Source: Chitinophagaceae bacterium UBA4857 (GTDB taxonomy: Bacteria > Bacteroidota > Bacteroidia > Chitinophagales > Chitinophagaceae). Taken from it: a stretch of 64,000 nt of DNA. Numbering within the stretch: the first letter of the stretch is position 1; every line of letters starts with the position of its first letter. Below are positions 43,704 to 52,190 of the stretch, piece after piece. The stretch spans positions 94,108-158,107 of the forward strand of contig DHEF01000049.1 in the NCBI GenBank assembly GCA_002399735.1, in the 5' to 3' direction. A model generated the notes under the pieces. That model worked only from the letters and a program-made list of their open reading frames with translations. It had not been told where the DNA came from and made no database searches. Made by a program: the position numbers and the translations under genes.

Positions 43704-44552
43704 ATGATACATATAGTATTTAACGAATCGGAAATAGCTTTAATGCAACAAGTAATTGCATTAGATGAAACGCTTACCGGTGAAGTGGTGCAAATAAAAG
43801 ATGATTATGCTGTTGGGCCCATACAAGCCATTTACGAGGCAGAAGGTTACCAGCAACGTAGAGATTGGTGGAAACAGTTATTAGAAAATTCGCCTTATGT
43901 TGAGCAAACTGATATTGTTGATGATAAATTAACGGTTCATAATTTAAAGAAAAGTCTGGATGAAAACCCTGACGAACAATTATGGATTTGGATGGGACAA
44001 AACCAACATGATGTTTGTGGGTATTATTGGTTAATGCCGCAGTTTAAAGAATACCAGGGTCGCATCATGGTATTGTACATGAACAACCTGCCTTTTATTA
44101 ACGAAAAAGGACAAATATTTTACCCATCCTGGTTACACGAAATACAACCTTCGGAATTTTTAAAAGCAAAAAAACTTTGCAGACCCATAACATTAAGTGA
44201 GTTTGAAGTAGATCCTGATGAGTGGAAGAAATTATGTGATGACAACGCCATTGTACGTTCCTTAGAAGGTGGTAAAAAAATAGTCAGTCAGGATGAAACT
44301 TTTTACGATACCGAGATTTTAAAAAACATAACCACCGAGTGGCAAAAATCGTGGCGTGTACTTAGCAATACACTAAACCGTATGAAAATAAAAACCGGTG
44401 ATGTATTTGTCATGTGGCGCTTAAAACAATTAATAGAGCAAGGTAAGGTAGAAGCGAATGGTGATGTAACAAAAGGTTGGAAAGATTTTGATGTAAAACT
44501 GGCAGGTGCTTCCAAGCCAGAAACAGCAACGGCCGAGGAAAATGCAGGGTAA
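43704..44552 (+). CDS. DUF1835/DUF3658 domain protein
   Basis: A 282-residue soluble protein. The N-terminal half, I-H-I-V-F-N-E-S-E...D-D-Y-A-V-G-P-I and L-W-I-W-M-G-Q-N-Q-H-D-V-C-G-Y-Y-W, matches the DUF1835 pattern; the C-terminal third, D-E-T-F-Y-D...W-R-V-L-S...M-K-I-K-T-G-D-V-F-V-M-W-R-L, matches DUF3658. Function is unknown in this family. It lies between parE and parC and overlaps the next gene by one base, so it is probably in the same transcript. Confidence 0.78.
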   Translation: MIHIVFNESEIALMQQVIALDETLTGEVVQIKDDYAVGPIQAIYEAEGYQQRRDWWKQLLENSPYVEQTDIVDDKLTVHNLKKSLDENPDEQLWIWMGQNQHDVCGYYWLMPQFKEYQGRIMVLYMNNLPFINEKGQIFYPSWLHEIQPSEFLKAKKLCRPITLSEFEVDPDEWKKLCDDNAIVRSLEGGKKIVSQDETFYDTEILKNITTEWQKSWRVLSNTLNRMKIKTGDVFVMWRLKQLIEQGKVEANGDVTKGWKDFDVKLAGASKPETATAEENAG

Positions 44553-44938
44553 TGAAAATTACCGCTATACATCATATTGCCATCATTACCACAAACTATG
44601 AAGTAAGTAAAGCTTTTTATACAAACGTATTAGGGTTTACTATTTTGGCCGAAATGTATAGAGAAGAAAGACAATCTTATAAATTGGATTTAGCCTTGAA
44701 CGGTTTATACCAGATTGAATTGTTTTCTTTTCCTGATGCCAAAGAAAGAGCTTCGTATCCTGAAGCCAAAGGTTTACGGCACTTAGCGTTTGCGGTAAGT
44801 AATATTAATGAAGCTTTTTTGCATTTACAAAATCATCATGTAACATTACAACCTATACGTGTTGACGAGTTTACAAATAAAAAGTTCTTTTTCTTTTTCG
44901 ATCCCGATGGGCAGCCGTTGGAAATGTACGAGCAGTAA
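44552..44938 (+). CDS. VOC-family metalloprotein (YaeR/glyoxalase-like)
   Basis: A 128-residue protein of the vicinal-oxygen-chelate fold. H-H-I-A-I-I near residue 7, Q-I-E-L-F-S-F near 54, L-R-H-L-A-F near 75 and P-L-E-M-Y near 123 give the usual His/Glu/His/Glu metal sites. The Y-E-V-S-K-A-F-Y-T-N-V-L-G-F stretch is typical of the YaeR-like subgroup, whose substrate is not known; a glyoxalase I role cannot be shown. It overlaps the DUF1835 gene by one base. Confidence 0.83.
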   Translation: MKITAIHHIAIITTNYEVSKAFYTNVLGFTILAEMYREERQSYKLDLALNGLYQIELFSFPDAKERASYPEAKGLRHLAFAVSNINEAFLHLQNHHVTLQPIRVDEFTNKKFFFFFDPDGQPLEMYEQ

Positions 44939-45083
44939 TTTTTTGTTACCGGCTTCAGTTCCCTGATGGAGCTTTTGTTGCAATCAGGTGATTGTTCGCA
45001 AGTTTTTCTTTCAGTGAAAGAAAAAATGAGAGCCACTCTTGTACTTTCTGTTCGCTCATCAACAGTCTACCGGCGGTATAAGT
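44939..45083. repeat. Type 1 dispersed mosaic repeat with inserted hairpin
   Basis: Starts at the preceding stop with TTTTTGTTACCGGCTTCAG and TTCCCTGATGGAGCT (same 34 bases as 39950), then diverges with an inserted TTTTTCTTTCA / TGAAAGAAAAA hairpin (about 45003-45026), and resumes with CTTTCTGTTCGCTCATCAACAG and CCGGCGG. Confidence 0.75.
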
Positions 45084-45105
45084 TTCATTTTATAAAAGTA
45101 TTAAA

Positions 45106-45462
45106 ATGAAGAATGTAATTAAGTTAGAAGAACTTGCCATGTGGTTGGCATGTGTATATGTGTTTTACCTGTTGCAGGTAAATTGGTGGTGGTATGCATT
45201 AATATTGCTGGGGCCTGATATAAGTATGTTGGGGTATTTAGGTGGCAATAAAGTAGGTGGAATATTATACAACCTGTTTCATCATAAAGGAATAGCCATT
45301 GCTATTATCATACTGAGCTTGGTAATGGAAAATGAACTTATTCTGTATATTGGTATAACATTATTTGGTCATTCATCAATGGACAGGGTAATGGGTTATG
45401 GATTAAAATTAAAGGAAGGCTTTAAGTTTACACACTTAGGCGAAATTGGTAAGAAAAATTAA
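45106..45462 (+). CDS. DUF4260-type small membrane protein
   Basis: A 118-residue protein with three to four hydrophobic helices. E-E-L-A-M-W...W-W-W-Y-A-L-I-L-L-G-P-D-I-S-M-L-G-Y, L-Y-N-L-F-H-H-K and G-H-S-S-M-D-R-V-M-G-Y-G-L-K are the conserved blocks of DUF4260. The repeated His and Asp residues near the membrane faces suggest a metal or quinone site, but no function is known. It lies 20 bases before parC. Confidence 0.82.
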   Translation: MKNVIKLEELAMWLACVYVFYLLQVNWWWYALILLGPDISMLGYLGGNKVGGILYNLFHHKGIAIAIIILSLVMENELILYIGITLFGHSSMDRVMGYGLKLKEGFKFTHLGEIGKKN

Positions 45463-45482
45463 AATTTATTCAGCGTAATATA

Positions 45483-48002
45483 ATGAGTGCTTCAAAGAAC
45501 AAATCAACATTAGTAACCGAAAATAAATCAGGTTTATACGGTCAGTATCAAAACTGGTTTTTAGATTATGCTTCCTATGTAATTCTGGAAAGGGCAGTAC
45601 CTGCTCTTGAAGATGGTTTAAAGCCGGTGCAACGTCGAATTCTTCATGCTATGAAGGAAATGGACGATGGACGTTACAACAAAGTAGCTAATATTATTGG
45701 TCAGGCCATGCAGTATCACCCACATGGTGATGCCAGTATTGGCGATGCCTTGGTAAATCTGGGACAAAAAGATTTATTAATTGATACGCAAGGTAACTGG
45801 GGCGATGTAAGAACCGGTGATGATGCGGCTGCTCCCCGTTATATTGAAGCACGTTTAAGCAAATTTGCTTTAGATGTAGCTTTTAACAATAAAACTACCG
45901 AGTGGCAGGTAAGTTACGATGGTCGTAAAAACGAACCCGTTACCTTACCCATGAAATTTCCTTTACTGTTAGCACAAGGTGCTGATGGTATTGCCGTAGG
46001 TTTATCCACTAAAATATTACCGCATAACTTTTGTGAACTTATTGAAGCGTCTATAAAATGTTTGCGTGGTAAAAAGTTCGAGTTATTCCCCGATTTTCAA
46101 ACAGGCGGCATGATAGATGTAGCCGATTACAACCAGGGAAAAAGGGGCGGTAAAGTAAAAGTAAGAGCACTTATTGAAGAGGTGGATAAGAAAACAATTG
46201 CTATACGTAGTGTGCCTTATGGTGTAACTACATCCACTTTAATGGATAGCATTGTTAAAGCCAACGATCAGGGCAAAATTAAAATTAAAAAAGTAATTGA
46301 TACCACAGCGGCCAACGTTGAAATATTGGTTGATCTGGCGCCCGGTATTTCTGCCGATATTACCATTGATGCATTGTACAAATTCACCGACTGTGAAGTC
46401 TCTATTTCTCCCAACGCCTGTGTAATTGTTGACCAGAAGCAACCAATGTTTGTTACCGTTAACGAGTTACTTAATATTTCAACAGAAAATACCAAAAAAC
46501 TGTTGGAAAAAGAGTTACAGATTAAGTTAGCGGAACTACAGGAAAAATGGCATTTCACTTCTTTGGAAAAAATATTCTTCGAAGAAAAGATATACAAAGA
46601 ACTGGAGAAGAAACATGAAACCTGGGATAAAGTATTGGACGGCATAGCCAAAGCCTTTGTACCATTCACTAAACAGCTAAGACGGGACATTACCCGTGAG
46701 GATATTGTAAAACTTACCGAAAAACCGGTAAGAAGAATTTATAAATTAGATATTGACGATCTGATCAATCAGATTAAAGGATTGGATGCAGAAATTAAAC
46801 AGGTGAAATTTGATTTAGCTAACCTGATTGATTTTGCAGTAGCATACTACGAAAACCTTTTGAAGAAATATGGTAAAGGCCGTGAACGTAAAACGGAAAT
46901 AAAACAATTCGAAGTAATTGAGGCCAAGTTTGTAGCCATTGCCAATACAAAAGTATATATCAATCGTGAGGAAGGTTTCATTGGTACCGGTCTTAAAAAA
47001 GACGAGTTCCTGGTAGAATGTTCTGACTTAGATGATATTATAGCCTTTACCAAACGCGGTAAAATGAAAGTGGTAAAAGTGCAGGATAAAGTATTTATTG
47101 GCAAAGACATCATTCACGCAGCCGTATTTCTGAAAACAGATGAGCGTACTACTTACAACATGATTTATGCCGATGGTAAAGGGGGGGTAAGTTATGCCAA
47201 GCGTTTTAACGTCACCGGTGTTACCCGCGATAAAGAGTATGACTTAACCAAAGGCGATGATAAAAGTAAGGTATTGTATTTTACGGTTAACCCCAATGGT
47301 GAAGCCGAAGTGGTAAAAATCTTACTAACGCCGGGTTCCTCTGCACGTAATAAAGAACTGGATTTTTATTTTGAAGAGTTAGGCATTAAAGGTCGTAGCA
47401 GTATGGGTAATCAGGTAACCAAATACCCCATTAAATCTGTTAAGTTTAAAGAGGCCGGTCGTGCAACATTAAGTGGTAAAAAGTTATGGTTCGACGATAA
47501 GTTTGGTCGATTAAGCACCGAAGATAAAGGTACTTTATTAGGCAGCTTTGAACCCGATGATCGTATTCTGGTTGTTTTCCGTGATGGTAATTACATGATT
47601 ACCGATCAGGAAATGACCCAACGTTTTGATACCGAAAATATCATTTTAATTGAACGTTTTGATGCTGATAAAGTGATTACTGCGGTTTACCTCGATAAAA
47701 AGAACCTGCAGTTTAATGTTAAAAGGTTTAAAATAGAAACCACTACTTTAAAAAACAAATTCATGTTTATTAAAGATGGTGATGGCAATTATGTAGAAGC
47801 AGTATCAACTGCTCCGGAGCCTGTACTGGCAGTACAATCGGGTAGAGGAGACCAGGTGCGTAAAGCTAAATTTAAAGTGGCAAAGATTACAGATGTAATG
47901 GGTTGGAAAGCCGTTGGGGCCAAATTGGTTGATTTTACCAAAACAGTACAAATGGAATGGATCGAGGAGGAGACGAATAAAAACCAGACTGAGCTGTTTT
48001 AA
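45483..48002 (+). CDS. parC: DNA topoisomerase IV subunit A
   Basis: An 839-residue type IIA breakage-reunion subunit. The winged-helix region has R-A-V-P-A-L-E-D-G-L-K-P-V-Q-R-R-I-L and H-P-H-G-D-A-S-I-G-D-A-L-V; the DNA-cleaving Tyr120 is in A-A-A-P-R-Y-I-E-A-R-L, the same number as in E. coli ParC. The C-terminal domain (from about 490) forms a beta-pinwheel with degenerate blades and lacks the GyrA box as far as I can see, which supports ParC over GyrA. Confidence 0.9.
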   Translation: MSASKNKSTLVTENKSGLYGQYQNWFLDYASYVILERAVPALEDGLKPVQRRILHAMKEMDDGRYNKVANIIGQAMQYHPHGDASIGDALVNLGQKDLLIDTQGNWGDVRTGDDAAAPRYIEARLSKFALDVAFNNKTTEWQVSYDGRKNEPVTLPMKFPLLLAQGADGIAVGLSTKILPHNFCELIEASIKCLRGKKFELFPDFQTGGMIDVADYNQGKRGGKVKVRALIEEVDKKTIAIRSVPYGVTTSTLMDSIVKANDQGKIKIKKVIDTTAANVEILVDLAPGISADITIDALYKFTDCEVSISPNACVIVDQKQPMFVTVNELLNISTENTKKLLEKELQIKLAELQEKWHFTSLEKIFFEEKIYKELEKKHETWDKVLDGIAKAFVPFTKQLRRDITREDIVKLTEKPVRRIYKLDIDDLINQIKGLDAEIKQVKFDLANLIDFAVAYYENLLKKYGKGRERKTEIKQFEVIEAKFVAIANTKVYINREEGFIGTGLKKDEFLVECSDLDDIIAFTKRGKMKVVKVQDKVFIGKDIIHAAVFLKTDERTTYNMIYADGKGGVSYAKRFNVTGVTRDKEYDLTKGDDKSKVLYFTVNPNGEAEVVKILLTPGSSARNKELDFYFEELGIKGRSSMGNQVTKYPIKSVKFKEAGRATLSGKKLWFDDKFGRLSTEDKGTLLGSFEPDDRILVVFRDGNYMITDQEMTQRFDTENIILIERFDADKVITAVYLDKKNLQFNVKRFKIETTTLKNKFMFIKDGDGNYVEAVSTAPEPVLAVQSGRGDQVRKAKFKVAKITDVMGWKAVGAKLVDFTKTVQMEWIEEETNKNQTELF

Positions 48003-48062
48003 TCAATCAGGCATCTTTATTGCAAGGATGGATAAAGTAGATAAAACCTGTAAATAATTTAT

Positions 48063-48707
48063 ATGGCTGATCAGTGGGAAATTTGGGATGTGTATAAAGC
48101 ATTGCTTGCATTGGCAGCAGGTATTATTTTAGGTTTAGAAAGGGAGTTGAAAGACAAATCAGCGGGTCTTAAAACTATTACGGTTATCTGTCTGGGTTCT
48201 GCCTTATTCGCTATTTTATCTTATCGTATCGGTGGCGAAAACGAACCTACACGTATAGCCTCCTATATTGTAAGTGGTATTGGTTTTATTGGAGCCGGTG
48301 TTATTTTTAAAGATGCGGTCAATGTTTCTGGTCTTACCACCGCAGGTATTATCTGGTTGGCAGCAGCGGTTGGCTCTTCCATTGGCTTCGGCGAGTTTTA
48401 CCTGGCCGGTACTTTTATGGCAGCTTCTTTGCTCATTGTATATTTAAGCCCTTTTTTAAACAATTTGTTTAAGGCCAAAAAGCAAACCCGTATTATATGT
48501 TTTGTTATCACCAAGGCCGATAGAAAAATTAAAGAGCAGATTTATCGTGATCTAAAACAACAAGGTATTAAAATAGAAGAACGTAAAATTGAACTAAAAG
48601 ACAACCATTTAATTATCTCGGCCGAAATAATTATCTCCACCAGTACTGTCGGTAATCTGGAAAACTACCTGATAGAAAATGAACTCATCATGTCTTTCAG
48701 CTTGTAA
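48063..48707 (+). CDS. MgtC/SapB-family membrane protein
   Basis: A 214-residue protein. Residues 10-140 hold four to five helices with A-A-G-I-I-L-G-L-E-R-E-L-K-D-K-S-A-G-L-K-T and G-I-G-F-I-G-A-G-V-I-F, then G-L-T-T-A-G-I-I-W-L-A-A-A-V-G, the MgtC signature. Residues 150-214 form a soluble ACT-like domain. MgtC proteins help survival under low magnesium or acid and can modulate the F-ATPase; which applies here is unknown. A terminator follows. Confidence 0.9.
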   Translation: MADQWEIWDVYKALLALAAGIILGLERELKDKSAGLKTITVICLGSALFAILSYRIGGENEPTRIASYIVSGIGFIGAGVIFKDAVNVSGLTTAGIIWLAAAVGSSIGFGEFYLAGTFMAASLLIVYLSPFLNNLFKAKKQTRIICFVITKADRKIKEQIYRDLKQQGIKIEERKIELKDNHLIISAEIIISTSTVGNLENYLIENELIMSFSL

Positions 48708-48731
48708 AAGCTAAAGCATCAACAATAAAAT

Positions 48732-48757
48732 AAAAAACGAGGCTGCCTCGTTTTTTT
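48732..48757 (+). terminator. Rho-independent terminator
   Basis: ACGAGG-CTG-CCTCGT with an A-run before and a T-run after, so it could work on both strands. Confidence 0.78.
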
Positions 48758-48816
48758 ATTTTACTTTTTTTGATGACGAAGAAGTCTTGTATACGATGTA
48801 TTGTAAAAGCTTCTTT

Positions 48817-50004
48817 ATGATTACTCGTTCAATCTCTGCCTATCTGCTTATTTTTATCACTTTTATAAGTGTACTAAGCTGCTCCAAAAAGAAATCCGGC
48901 GGTACTGACCTGCCCGATCCTCCGGCAACCCAAAAAGATGTAGCTACCATAGATAATGCGCTTAACACTTTTCTTACTACTCACAGTATTCCCGGTGCAA
49001 GTCTCGCTGTATCAAAAAATGGCAAATTGGTGTATGCCAAAGGTTATGGCTTTGCCGATAAGGAAGCCGACGTAAAAGTGACAACAGCGCACCGTTTCAG
49101 GCTTGCCAGTGTGTCTAAAACCTATACAGGCGCAGCTATTATGAAACTGGTAGAAGAAGGTAAAACAACACTCGATTCAAAAGTGTTTGGTACAGGTGCT
49201 ATTTTAGGAACCGAATATGGTTCAGGTACTTATAACACCAATGTGAGCAATATAAAAGTTCGTGATTTATTACAAAACACAACAGGCTCGTGGGGTAGCA
49301 ATACCGGTGGTGACGTCATAGACCAAAATGCCGCTTACACCAATACACAGTTGTTAAACTGGATATTAAATACACGTACCAATCCTAAAGCTCCCGGTAC
49401 ATTTTACGATTATTCCAATGTTGGTTTTTTCATTGCCGGCCGCGTAATTGAAAAACTATCAGGCAAATCATATGTAAACTATATTAAGGAAAATTTATTA
49501 CCCGCCACAGGAGCTACACAAACCGATATAGCCGGTCGTACACTTGCCGATAAAAAAACAAATGAAGTAAAATATTATGGCCAGGGTACCGATGCACCTT
49601 ACCCTTATGTCATAGCTTTTCCCCGTCGTGATGCAGATGGAGGTTTAATAGCATCGGCAAGTGATGTGTTAAGGTTCATTACTGCCATAGATGGCTTAAA
49701 TACCCGTGCTGATATTTTAAATAGTGCATCCGTTACTGCTATGACAACAACCCCATCTTTCTCTACTTATGCGCAAGGTATTGCTATCTGGAAAGAACAA
49801 AATCTTTGGTATAACTATGGCAGTTTACCCGGCACCAGAACGGGTTTTATGAAACACAACAGCAATGGAATGTGCGTTGCACTACTGTTTAATTCAAGGC
49901 CGGCCGGTGCAGCAGAAAATGCTTTTGCAGGTGCTATGCAAAATCTTATGCTAAGTATTATAAACGGTTCACACAGTTGGCAGGTAGACCTTAACCAGTT
50001 TTAA
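48817..50004 (+). CDS. Serine hydrolase lipoprotein, class C beta-lactamase fold
   Basis: A 395-residue exported protein. ATG 48817 gives a lipoprotein signal M-I-T-R-S-I-S-A-Y-L-L-I-F-I-T-F-I-S-V-L-S-C; longer starts at 48787 (TTG) and 48796 add an unlikely front. The nucleophile Ser98 and Lys101 are in A-S-V-S-K, the second motif is Y-D-Y-S-N-V-G-F, and H-K-N-like H-N-S-N-G-M may serve as the third. The fold covers D-aminopeptidases, esterases and EstB-like enzymes; a true beta-lactamase role is not implied. A polar, Pro-rich linker follows the lipid Cys. Confidence 0.87.
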   Translation: MITRSISAYLLIFITFISVLSCSKKKSGGTDLPDPPATQKDVATIDNALNTFLTTHSIPGASLAVSKNGKLVYAKGYGFADKEADVKVTTAHRFRLASVSKTYTGAAIMKLVEEGKTTLDSKVFGTGAILGTEYGSGTYNTNVSNIKVRDLLQNTTGSWGSNTGGDVIDQNAAYTNTQLLNWILNTRTNPKAPGTFYDYSNVGFFIAGRVIEKLSGKSYVNYIKENLLPATGATQTDIAGRTLADKKTNEVKYYGQGTDAPYPYVIAFPRRDADGGLIASASDVLRFITAIDGLNTRADILNSASVTAMTTTPSFSTYAQGIAIWKEQNLWYNYGSLPGTRTGFMKHNSNGMCVALLFNSRPAGAAENAFAGAMQNLMLSIINGSHSWQVDLNQF

Positions 50005-50100
50005 TTTTATTTGGTTTGCCAACTGCATTACTACTAGCATCGTCTCTTGCGTCGCACTCTTCAACTGTAGTAATGCTATTCAGCAGTCAGTGAGTTCATT
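50005..50100. repeat. Type 1 dispersed mosaic repeat
   Basis: TTTTATTTGGTTTGCCAACT, GCATTACTACTAGC, TTGCGTCGCACTCTTC, AACTGTAGTAATGC, TTCAGCAGTCAG. GCATTACTAC and GTAGTAATGC within it are exact inverted copies. Confidence 0.7.
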
Positions 50101-50178
50101 GTATTTATCATAAAGTCCTGTAAGCAAATTTTTAATTAAGTAACTGTAACATATTTTCATCAACCAACCATTACAACA

Positions 50179-50206
50179 AAAGCCGCTTTATCAGTGGCTT
50201 TGTTTT
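50179..50206. terminator. Bidirectional hairpin terminator
   Basis: AAAGCCGC-TTTATCA-GTGGCTTT with T-rich DNA on both outer sides, between the convergent serine hydrolase and rpe genes. Confidence 0.6.
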
Positions 50207-50227
50207 ATAAATTCTTTACAACAACAA

Positions 50228-50875
50228 TTAAAGTTTATGCAAGGCTGCAATGGTAGCCACGGGGTCAATTGATTTAAACACGGTACTTCCTGCTACCAAC
50301 ACATCAGCACCGGCTTTCATTATTTCAGGAGCATTGTCTAAGGTTACACCACCGTCAATTTCAATTAAAACAGGCAGGCTATGTTCTTTAATAATTTGTT
50401 TAATCTCCTTAATTTTTGTAAGCGTATGTGGTATAAATGATTGTCCGCCAAAACCCGGATTCACACTCATAATACACACAATATCTATATCATGTAAAAT
50501 GTCAATTAATGAATTAACAGGTGTATGCGGATTAATTGCTACACCGGCTTTCATGCCCAGTCCTTTTATTTGTTCAATATTTCTATGTAAATGTTTACAA
50601 GCTTCAATATGCACTGTTAAATGATCTGCGCCGGCATTACTAAAAGCTTCCGCGTAGTTCTCAGGATTTTCAATCATCAGGTGCACGTCACAAACCTTGG
50701 TAGTAGCTTTCCTGAAAAAATCAATCAGCATGGGGCCAAAGCTAATATTAGGAACAAAACGTCCGTCCATTACATCCAGGTGATACCAATCCGCAACACT
50801 ATTATTCAACATGTCACACTCAGCCTGTAGGTTAATAAAGTTGGCTGCTAAAAGTGAAGGGGCTACAATTGCCAT
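50228..50875 (-). CDS. rpe: Ribulose-phosphate 3-epimerase
   Basis: A 215-residue TIM-barrel metalloenzyme of the pentose phosphate path. It has A-P-S-L-L-A-A-N-F at the front, H-L-D-V-M-D-G-R-F-V-P-N, D-V-H-L-M-I-E-N-P, V-N-P-G-F-G-G-Q-S-F-I and I-E-I-D-G-G-V, with the catalytic Asp and His ligands intact. Length is normal. Confidence 0.97.
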   Translation of the reverse strand: MAIVAPSLLAANFINLQAECDMLNNSVADWYHLDVMDGRFVPNISFGPMLIDFFRKATTKVCDVHLMIENPENYAEAFSNAGADHLTVHIEACKHLHRNIEQIKGLGMKAGVAINPHTPVNSLIDILHDIDIVCIMSVNPGFGGQSFIPHTLTKIKEIKQIIKEHSLPVLIEIDGGVTLDNAPEIMKAGADVLVAGSTVFKSIDPVATIAALHKL

Positions 50876-50913
50876 GTTTTTTTATTTACAAAGTAAATGT
50901 TTTTGAGGGAATA

Positions 50914-50960
50914 GTTAATGGTTCATCGTTAATAGTTAATTGATGGTTGCTGTAGTTTGA
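50914..50960. repeat. AT-rich inverted repeat unit shared with 1019-1042
   Basis: A 24-bp string (GTTAATGGTTCATCG followed by TTAATAGTT) identical to 1019-1042, continuing with AATTGATGGTTGC. It lies upstream of rpe. Confidence 0.65.
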
Positions 50961-51018
50961 AACGTTAATGAATATAGGAATCTAATATAGTTCATAACTC
51001 ATCATTCAACATTCAAAA

Positions 51019-52023
51019 TTATTTTACTTGTTCCGCCGCTTCTTTAGCTTCGGTAAAAGTTTTATCAAGTTGATAAGCCCTGTTATAATACTCTTTGGCT
51101 TGTGCTTTATTACCATTACTTTCATAGGTTTTGCCAATCCAGAAATAGGCATCGGCAAAGGAAGGAGAAATAGTATTGGCTAATTGAAAAGTTTTTAAAG
51201 CTTCTGTATTTTTTTGCTGATCCAATAAAATTTTACCTTTTTCAATATATGCGTTCAGGTAGTTATAGTCAACAGTTAAGGACTGATTAAAAAATGTAAG
51301 TGCTTTGTCGTGCTGTTTTAAATTGGCAAAATATAAACCTTTAACATAGTAAGGGTCAGCAGATTTTTTCTCTTTGTCCATAGCAATTAAAATATCTGCC
51401 AGTGTTATAGCCTTGTTGTTATTGGTTTCTGCATATTGGTAAGAAAGCATATTTATGATTTCTTTATTCTGGGGAGCAAGCGCATAAGCTTTTTCTAATG
51501 CAGCAATAGCCGAAACGGTATCTTGTTTACGTTGCAACAAATCATTTTGTAATAATAATGCTTCCAGCTCGTTCGGATATCGACTTAATAATGAATCGGT
51601 AGTTGCCAAGGCATTGATAATATCGCCTTTGGCATCGTACGCGTAAGCCAGTGATAATTGTAAAAATTTACTGTTACCTATTTTTTCCTGTGCTTGTATA
51701 AAAAATTTCGTAGCAGAATCAGGGTTGCTTTCCAGCAACAAATTGCCTACAGCCAGTGCGTACTTTTCTTCTTTACTAAGTTCCCATGCTTTGGTAAAAT
51801 CTTTGAGCGCCAGTTCGGGTAAATTATTTTTGTTTAACATACCGGCACGTCTTGCGTATAACGCAACATTAGTAGGGTCTTTTTGTATGCTGTCCGTTAT
51901 TTCATTATAGGGCGGTTTGCCCAATGTAGCATGGTAAGGCGATTTGTCTTCATTATTACAGGCAACAAAAAAAGTAACAACAAACAAAATGGTGGATAAA
52001 CGGAAAGGGCTGTATAGTTTCAT
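51019..52023 (-). CDS. Tetratricopeptide-repeat lipoprotein
   Basis: A 334-residue exported protein. The signal M-K-L-Y-S-P-F-R-L-S-T-I-L-F-V-V-T-F-F-V-A-C is a lipoprotein type. From residue 45 to the end it is made of about eight TPR-like helix pairs, clearest near the C-terminus (A-Y-I-E-K-G-K-I-L-L-D-Q-Q-K-N-T-E-A-L, A-Y-F-W-I-G-K-T-Y-E-S-N-G-N-K-A-Q-A). It is a protein-binding scaffold in the periplasm or outer membrane; partner unknown. Confidence 0.88.
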   Translation of the reverse strand: MKLYSPFRLSTILFVVTFFVACNNEDKSPYHATLGKPPYNEITDSIQKDPTNVALYARRAGMLNKNNLPELALKDFTKAWELSKEEKYALAVGNLLLESNPDSATKFFIQAQEKIGNSKFLQLSLAYAYDAKGDIINALATTDSLLSRYPNELEALLLQNDLLQRKQDTVSAIAALEKAYALAPQNKEIINMLSYQYAETNNNKAITLADILIAMDKEKKSADPYYVKGLYFANLKQHDKALTFFNQSLTVDYNYLNAYIEKGKILLDQQKNTEALKTFQLANTISPSFADAYFWIGKTYESNGNKAQAKEYYNRAYQLDKTFTEAKEAAEQVK

Positions 52024-52072
52024 ATTTTATTGATTGTTTACTAACGCAAAAACGGAAGAACAATTTTGTGTG

Positions 52073-52080
52073 CAAAAATA
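52073..52080 (-). promoter_or_regulatory. -7 promoter element of the TPR gene
   Basis: Minus-strand TATTTTTG, exact, 49 bases before ATG 52023; divergent from the 52161 promoter. Confidence 0.5.
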
Positions 52081-52160
52081 TATTCCTTTTTGTTACAAAA
52101 GCAAACGGTTGTTTTTAATTAGACTGACAAAGTCATGACAAAACTGCTTTTAGAACAAAT

Positions 52161-52168
52161 TACCTTTG
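52161..52168 (+). promoter_or_regulatory. -7 promoter element of the TolB-like gene
   Basis: TACCTTTG, exact, 22 bases before ATG 52191; no clear -33 element. Confidence 0.5.
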
Positions 52169-52190
52169 CAGCCCACAAATTCACATTGTT

